Origin: Anaerolineae bacterium
GTDB taxonomy: Bacteria > Chloroflexota > Anaerolineae > Anaerolineales > UBA11579
Direction: 5' to 3'
Assembly: GCA_004297445.1 (NCBI GenBank)
Contig: SCUK01000032.1
Location: 1 to 32,657, forward strand
Length of the DNA stretch: 32,657 bases
Positions within the stretch are counted from its first letter, which is position 1; each line of letters starts with the position of its first letter. A program made the translations under genes and the position numbers. This document shows, in pieces, positions 30,105-32,657 of the stretch. Below the pieces are notes generated by a model that saw only the letters and a list, made by a program, of their open reading frames with translations, ran no database searches and had not been told where the DNA came from.

Positions 30105-30125
30105 CCCCGCAGCAAGCTGACGGGG
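30105..30125. repeat. Left-end hairpin of the tnpB element
   Basis: CCCCGCAGC and GCTG-A-CGGGG pair with one bulged A and an AA loop, 51 nt upstream of the tnpB GTG. It is near-identical in sequence to the right-end hairpin. Confidence 0.65.
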
Positions 30126-30192
30126 TTTTAGGTCGCCTTATGGGATAATCGTCCGGGTAAGGCAGGCATCACTCAGATTATGAGGAGGGCCG

Positions 30193-30495
30193 GTGCAGGG
30201 GCGCAAAGTGGAATGACGCTGGGCGCTGATAGGACTGGCGGCCGGAGGGCTACGTGCCGCCCGGCCAACCTACCGCCACACTGGCAGTTGATTTCCCCAT
30301 CAACCTCAACACCGCCACGCTGGAACAACTGGACGCCCTGCCCTGCCCGGCATCGGCCCGGTGCGCGCCCAGGCCATCCTGGACTACCGCTCCGAGCACG
30401 GGCCGTTCACCCGCATCGAGCAGATTATCAATGTCTCCGGCATCGGGCCGGTCACATTCGAGGGACTCAAGGACCTCATCACAGAAGGCCCATGA
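30193..30495 (+). pseudogene. Broken ComEA-like helix-hairpin-helix gene
   Basis: From a GTG at 30193 (preceded by GAGGAGG) the frame reads VQGRKVE then TGA, then RWALIGLAAGGL, an N-terminal membrane anchor. A frame change near 30250 gives YVPPGQPTATLAVDFPINLNTATLEQLDALP, the classic ComEA start. A tandem TGCCC duplication near 30342 (5 bp) then shifts the frame again to GIGPVRAQAILDYRSEHGPF and VSGIGPVTFEGLKDLITEGP. Reassembled, it is a small membrane-anchored HhH DNA-binding protein of the competence/DNA-uptake type. Its stop overlaps the next ATG (ATGA). Three lesions indicate real decay or poor consensus sequence. Confidence 0.75.
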
Positions 30496-31127
30496 AAAAA
30501 ATCTACCATGAGCAACTCTGCCAGGAATCGCTGGGCGAATTCTTTAGTCCGGCAGCGCTGGCCGTCATCACCGCCGCCAACACCGGGCAAGACGCCATCC
30601 TGCGCGGCTTCTTCGCCCATCCGGAGTTTCATTTTGACGAGAGTAAGTTCGATCTCGGCTGGGCGTACGTGGAAAGCCAGCGCCGAATCGTGCGCGAGGT
30701 GCTGGCCGGGGAAGGTCCTGCCGCGGAGGCCTGGGCCGCCTTTGGGCGCTTATTGCACGCCGTGCAGGACTTCTACGCCCACTCCAACTACACGCGGCTG
30801 TGGGCGGCGCACTACACCGAAGATGACCTGCCGCCGCCTGCCCAGTTTGACGGCATGAATGACCAACTCATCCATAACCCCGACCTGCGTTCCGGCAATG
30901 TGTATTACCCACTCGAACTGCTGACGTTCTTTGATCGCACGCGGGATTGGGCCACGCCGCGCCTGCCCGCTGACTCGCACGCCAACATGAACCTGGATTA
31001 CCCGGCGCGCGGCCCGCTGTTCTGGTATGCGATGGAGGGCGCCCGCCAGCGCAGCGCCCACGAACTGCAAACCCTGCTGGCCGTGTTAAATGAATCCCAA
31101 AAGTCGCGTTTCAGTGGAAAGGTATGA
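30492..31127 (+). CDS. HET-C/zinc phospholipase C-like protein
   Basis: A 211-residue helical protein whose best motif is FGRLLHAVQDFYAHSNYTRLW (84-104), with His89, Asp93 and His97 spaced as in the HxxxDxxxH of HET-C and zinc-dependent phospholipase C-like proteins. Other His, Asp and Glu residues (SHANMNLDYP near 159) could complete a metal site. No signal peptide is seen. Enzymatic activity is not proven for this group. Start ATG 30492 overlaps the stop of the broken ComEA-like gene; the long upstream open frame is not used. Confidence 0.65.
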   Translation: MKKIYHEQLCQESLGEFFSPAALAVITAANTGQDAILRGFFAHPEFHFDESKFDLGWAYVESQRRIVREVLAGEGPAAEAWAAFGRLLHAVQDFYAHSNYTRLWAAHYTEDDLPPPAQFDGMNDQLIHNPDLRSGNVYYPLELLTFFDRTRDWATPRLPADSHANMNLDYPARGPLFWYAMEGARQRSAHELQTLLAVLNESQKSRFSGKV

Positions 31128-31138
31128 TGCACTCTACC

Positions 31139-31245
31139 TTGTCATGCCGAGCGCAAGCGAGGCATCCCGGCCGCGTCTGTTTTTCCAGCGAACCTGCTGG
31201 CAATAGAATCATCTGCGGGATTCCTCGCTTGACCGAACGCTGCTA
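31139..31245. repeat. Diverged palindromic GAGCG-AAGCGAGG repeat element
   Basis: Begins with TTGTCATGCCGAGCGCAAGC and has the inverse-like GGGATTCCTCGCTTGACC at 31218-31235, as in the element at 20585-20690. It occupies the spacer before threonine synthase; no gene is seen. Confidence 0.5.
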
Positions 31246-31307
31246 CGCAGCGGCGGTTTACTCGGAGTGAAAGGTAAATCCTCATTGACCCATCCCTCGG
31301 TGCCTCG

Positions 31308-32360
31308 TTGACTACTCCCGGCCTGCTCGCCAAATACCGCCCCCTGCTGGACCTGCCCGCCCATACCGCAGACATCAGCCTGCATGAAGGCGGCACGCCG
31401 CTGATTCCCATGCCGCGTCTCGCGGCGCACTTGGGCGGCGGGTTTGACCTGTACGTCAAGTTTGAAGGGCTGAACCCCACCGGCTCATTCAAAGACCGCG
31501 GCATGACCGCCGCCATCAGCGAGGCCGCCGGGCGCGGCGTGCGGGCCGTCATCTGCGCCAGCACCGGCAACACCGCCGCCAGCGCCGCCGCCTACGCCGC
31601 CCGCGCCGGCCTGAAGGCCATCGTCCTGATTCCGCAGGGCAAGGTGGCAGTCGGCAAACTGGCGGGCGCGGTGGCTTACGGCGCGCAGGTGGTGCAGGTG
31701 GACGGCTCGTTTGACGATGCGCTGGGGCTGGTGGTGCAGGTGAGCGAGACGCGCCCCATCGCGCTGGTGAACTCCATCAACCCCTACCGGTTGGAGGGCC
31801 AGAAGACCGCCGCGTTTGAAATCATCGAGACGCTCGGTAAAGCGCCGCACCGCCTGTGCCTGCCGGTGGGCAACGCCGGCAACATCAGCGCCAACTGGCT
31901 GGGCTTCACCCAGATGCACGCCCGCGCCGGCACCGGCCTGCCGCGCCTGCTGGGGGTGCAGGCCGCCGGGGCCGCACCGCTGGTGCTGGGGCATCCGGTG
32001 GACCGGCCGGAGACGGTCGCCACTGCCATCCGCATCGGCCGCCCTGCGCGCGGCGAGCAGGCGCTGGCCGCCGCCGAGGAAAGCGGCGGGCGCATTGTGG
32101 CCGCCAGCGATGATGACATCCTCGCCATGCAAACCCTGCTGGCCGCCGAGGGCGTGTGGGTGGAGCCCGCCAGCGCGGCCGGATTGGCAGGATTGAAGAA
32201 CGAAATCGCCGCCGGGCTGGACGTGCAGGGCGAGACGATTGTGGCGGTATGTACCGGCCACGGCCTTAAAGACCCGGATGCCATCACCCGCCGGATGCCC
32301 GCGCCGCAGGTAGTGGCGGCGGATTTACCAGCGCTGGAGGGATTGTTGGCTGGGGGTTGA
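31308..32360 (+). CDS. thrC: Threonine synthase
   Basis: A 350-residue fold-type II PLP enzyme of the class II-like threonine synthase group, converting O-phosphohomoserine to threonine. Features: LLAKYRPLLDLP and SLHEGGTPLIP at the N-terminus, NPTGSFKDRGM with PLP-lysine 62, CASTGNTAASAAAYAARAG (about 84-102), the phosphate loop PVGNAGNISANWLGF near 186-200, and a C-terminal EPASAAGLAGLKNEI and CTGHGLKDPD, the last diagnostic of threonine synthase. It starts with TTG at 31308; no ATG or GTG fits without losing conserved sequence. That TTG falls in a GCCTCGTTGAC repeat motif. Confidence 0.92.
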   Translation: MTTPGLLAKYRPLLDLPAHTADISLHEGGTPLIPMPRLAAHLGGGFDLYVKFEGLNPTGSFKDRGMTAAISEAAGRGVRAVICASTGNTAASAAAYAARAGLKAIVLIPQGKVAVGKLAGAVAYGAQVVQVDGSFDDALGLVVQVSETRPIALVNSINPYRLEGQKTAAFEIIETLGKAPHRLCLPVGNAGNISANWLGFTQMHARAGTGLPRLLGVQAAGAAPLVLGHPVDRPETVATAIRIGRPARGEQALAAAEESGGRIVAASDDDILAMQTLLAAEGVWVEPASAAGLAGLKNEIAAGLDVQGETIVAVCTGHGLKDPDAITRRMPAPQVVAADLPALEGLLAGG

Positions 32361-32657
32361 GGGACAAAAAAATTGGTGTGTGGTAATTCAAAGGGGCTAT
32401 AGATTCAGTGCAATTCTTATTTTCGGGAGTTTTGGGACACAGATGCGAATTTGCCAAGACAGGATGATTCAAAAAAACTTGCCAGTTGTTTGTTCTGCAT
32501 GAAACTCTGGTCTGAGCAATTTCTTTACAGCCTACTATCTCAGGTTCGGACAAAAGATCGGACAGGATTGCCAAAGATCAGGGCCAAGAAGATGGACAGG
32601 ACCGCCTGGATGATTTCTCGAAGTTGAGCTGGTGAAAGGCGATATCTGCGTTTGAGG
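32361..32657. other. AT-richer end of window without a convincing gene
   Basis: This 297-nt stretch is poorer in GC than the rest. The only hint of coding is a minus-strand open frame of 38 codons (32540-32656) that enters from the right edge and ends in TGA (SPAQLREIIQAVLSIFLALI-type text). It could be the C-terminus of a gene lying outside, but the support is weak. Confidence 0.4.

Larger units (their letters stand above)
28862..30127 (-). mobile_element. tnpB-only IS200/IS605-type element
   Basis: The tnpB gene is flanked by similar hairpins. At the 5' end (30105-30125) CCCCGCAGC and GCTGACGGGG form a stem with one bulge; at the 3' end (28867-28886) CCTCGCAGC and GCTGCGGGG form a stem with a 2-nt AA loop. 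Both carry GCAGCAAGCTG, as expected for IS200/IS605 ends that fold into hairpins. No Y1 transposase (tnpA) is present, so the element depends on one in trans or is an IS1341-like relic. Exact borders are not certain. Confidence 0.75.

Noticed and set aside
30214-30216. In-frame TGA in the ComEA-like gene as a second selenocysteine codon
   Set aside because: It would replace Trp, no Cys context exists, no SECIS-like hairpin stands at the right distance, and two more frame lesions occur in the same gene.
32540-32656. 38-codon minus-strand open frame at the right edge
   Set aside because: Too short and with no recognisable motif; kept only as a remark on the final spacer.

Overview
The window is a GC-rich bacterial chromosome segment. 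The most likely source is Chloroflexota (Anaerolineae-like), perhaps a metagenome-assembled genome. The pointers are Thr/Pro-rich linkers between a membrane helix and an extracellular domain, a TPR/TM/metallopeptidase protein, YkcB-like GT39 proteins, GatCAB amidotransferase, and many genes whose TATAAT-like -10 box lies only 6-7 nt before the start codon (leaderless transcription). No rRNA, tRNA or marker gene fixes the taxonomy, so this is an inference.

Layout. 1-1.6 kb (+): terminator-like hairpin, MmcQ/YjbR-family protein, threonine dehydratase-like PLP enzyme. 1.6-4.9 kb (-): CPBP membrane protease, GT39-like glycosyltransferase coupled to a DCC-family thiol protein, GNAT acetyltransferase, small membrane protein. 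4.9-9.1 kb (-): gatC, gatA, an AlkD-like DNA alkylation repair gene, gatB. 9.2-11.8 kb: membrane protein (-) and TPR/TM/HExxH peptidase (+). 12-14.2 kb (+): acyl-CoA dehydrogenase, DUF2085 membrane protein, and a second copy of the dehydrogenase 3' end fused to a leaderless promoter. 14.3-16.7 kb: a small ABM-like protein divergent from a MarR regulator with overlapping promoters and a palindrome, then a membrane protein with an internal repeat coupled to an LSDAT/SLOG protein.

16.8-20.6 kb (+) is the most interesting part, a tight five-gene redox operon. It encodes a Met-rich PCYCGC-motif lipoprotein, a membrane-anchored CuA cupredoxin, a NapH/NosR-like membrane polyferredoxin, a CuA-cytochrome c fusion, and a DUF1573-like protein whose frame is interrupted by a single TGA directly after a Cys codon. 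A 7-bp stem with a GGTTC loop starts 11 nt after that TGA and the frame continues intact to TAA. I read it as a selenoprotein with a vicinal Cys-Sec pair and a bacterial SECIS. No terminal oxidase or reductase subunit accompanies the operon, so its electron acceptor is unknown.

20.8-25.7 kb: small 2-TM protein, bidirectional terminator, YkcB-like GT39 protein (-), a nonsense-mutated AT-richer gene, and an SLC13/DASS transporter with an extra N-terminal domain. 25.9-28.8 kb: NarL-type two-component pair (+) and a DUF554 membrane protein (-). 28.9-30.1 kb: a tnpB-only IS200/IS605-type element with hairpin ends. 30.2-32.4 kb: a broken ComEA-like gene, a HET-C/phospholipase C-like protein and threonine synthase. 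The last 0.3 kb has no convincing gene. Intergenic spacers carry at least two dispersed repeat families.
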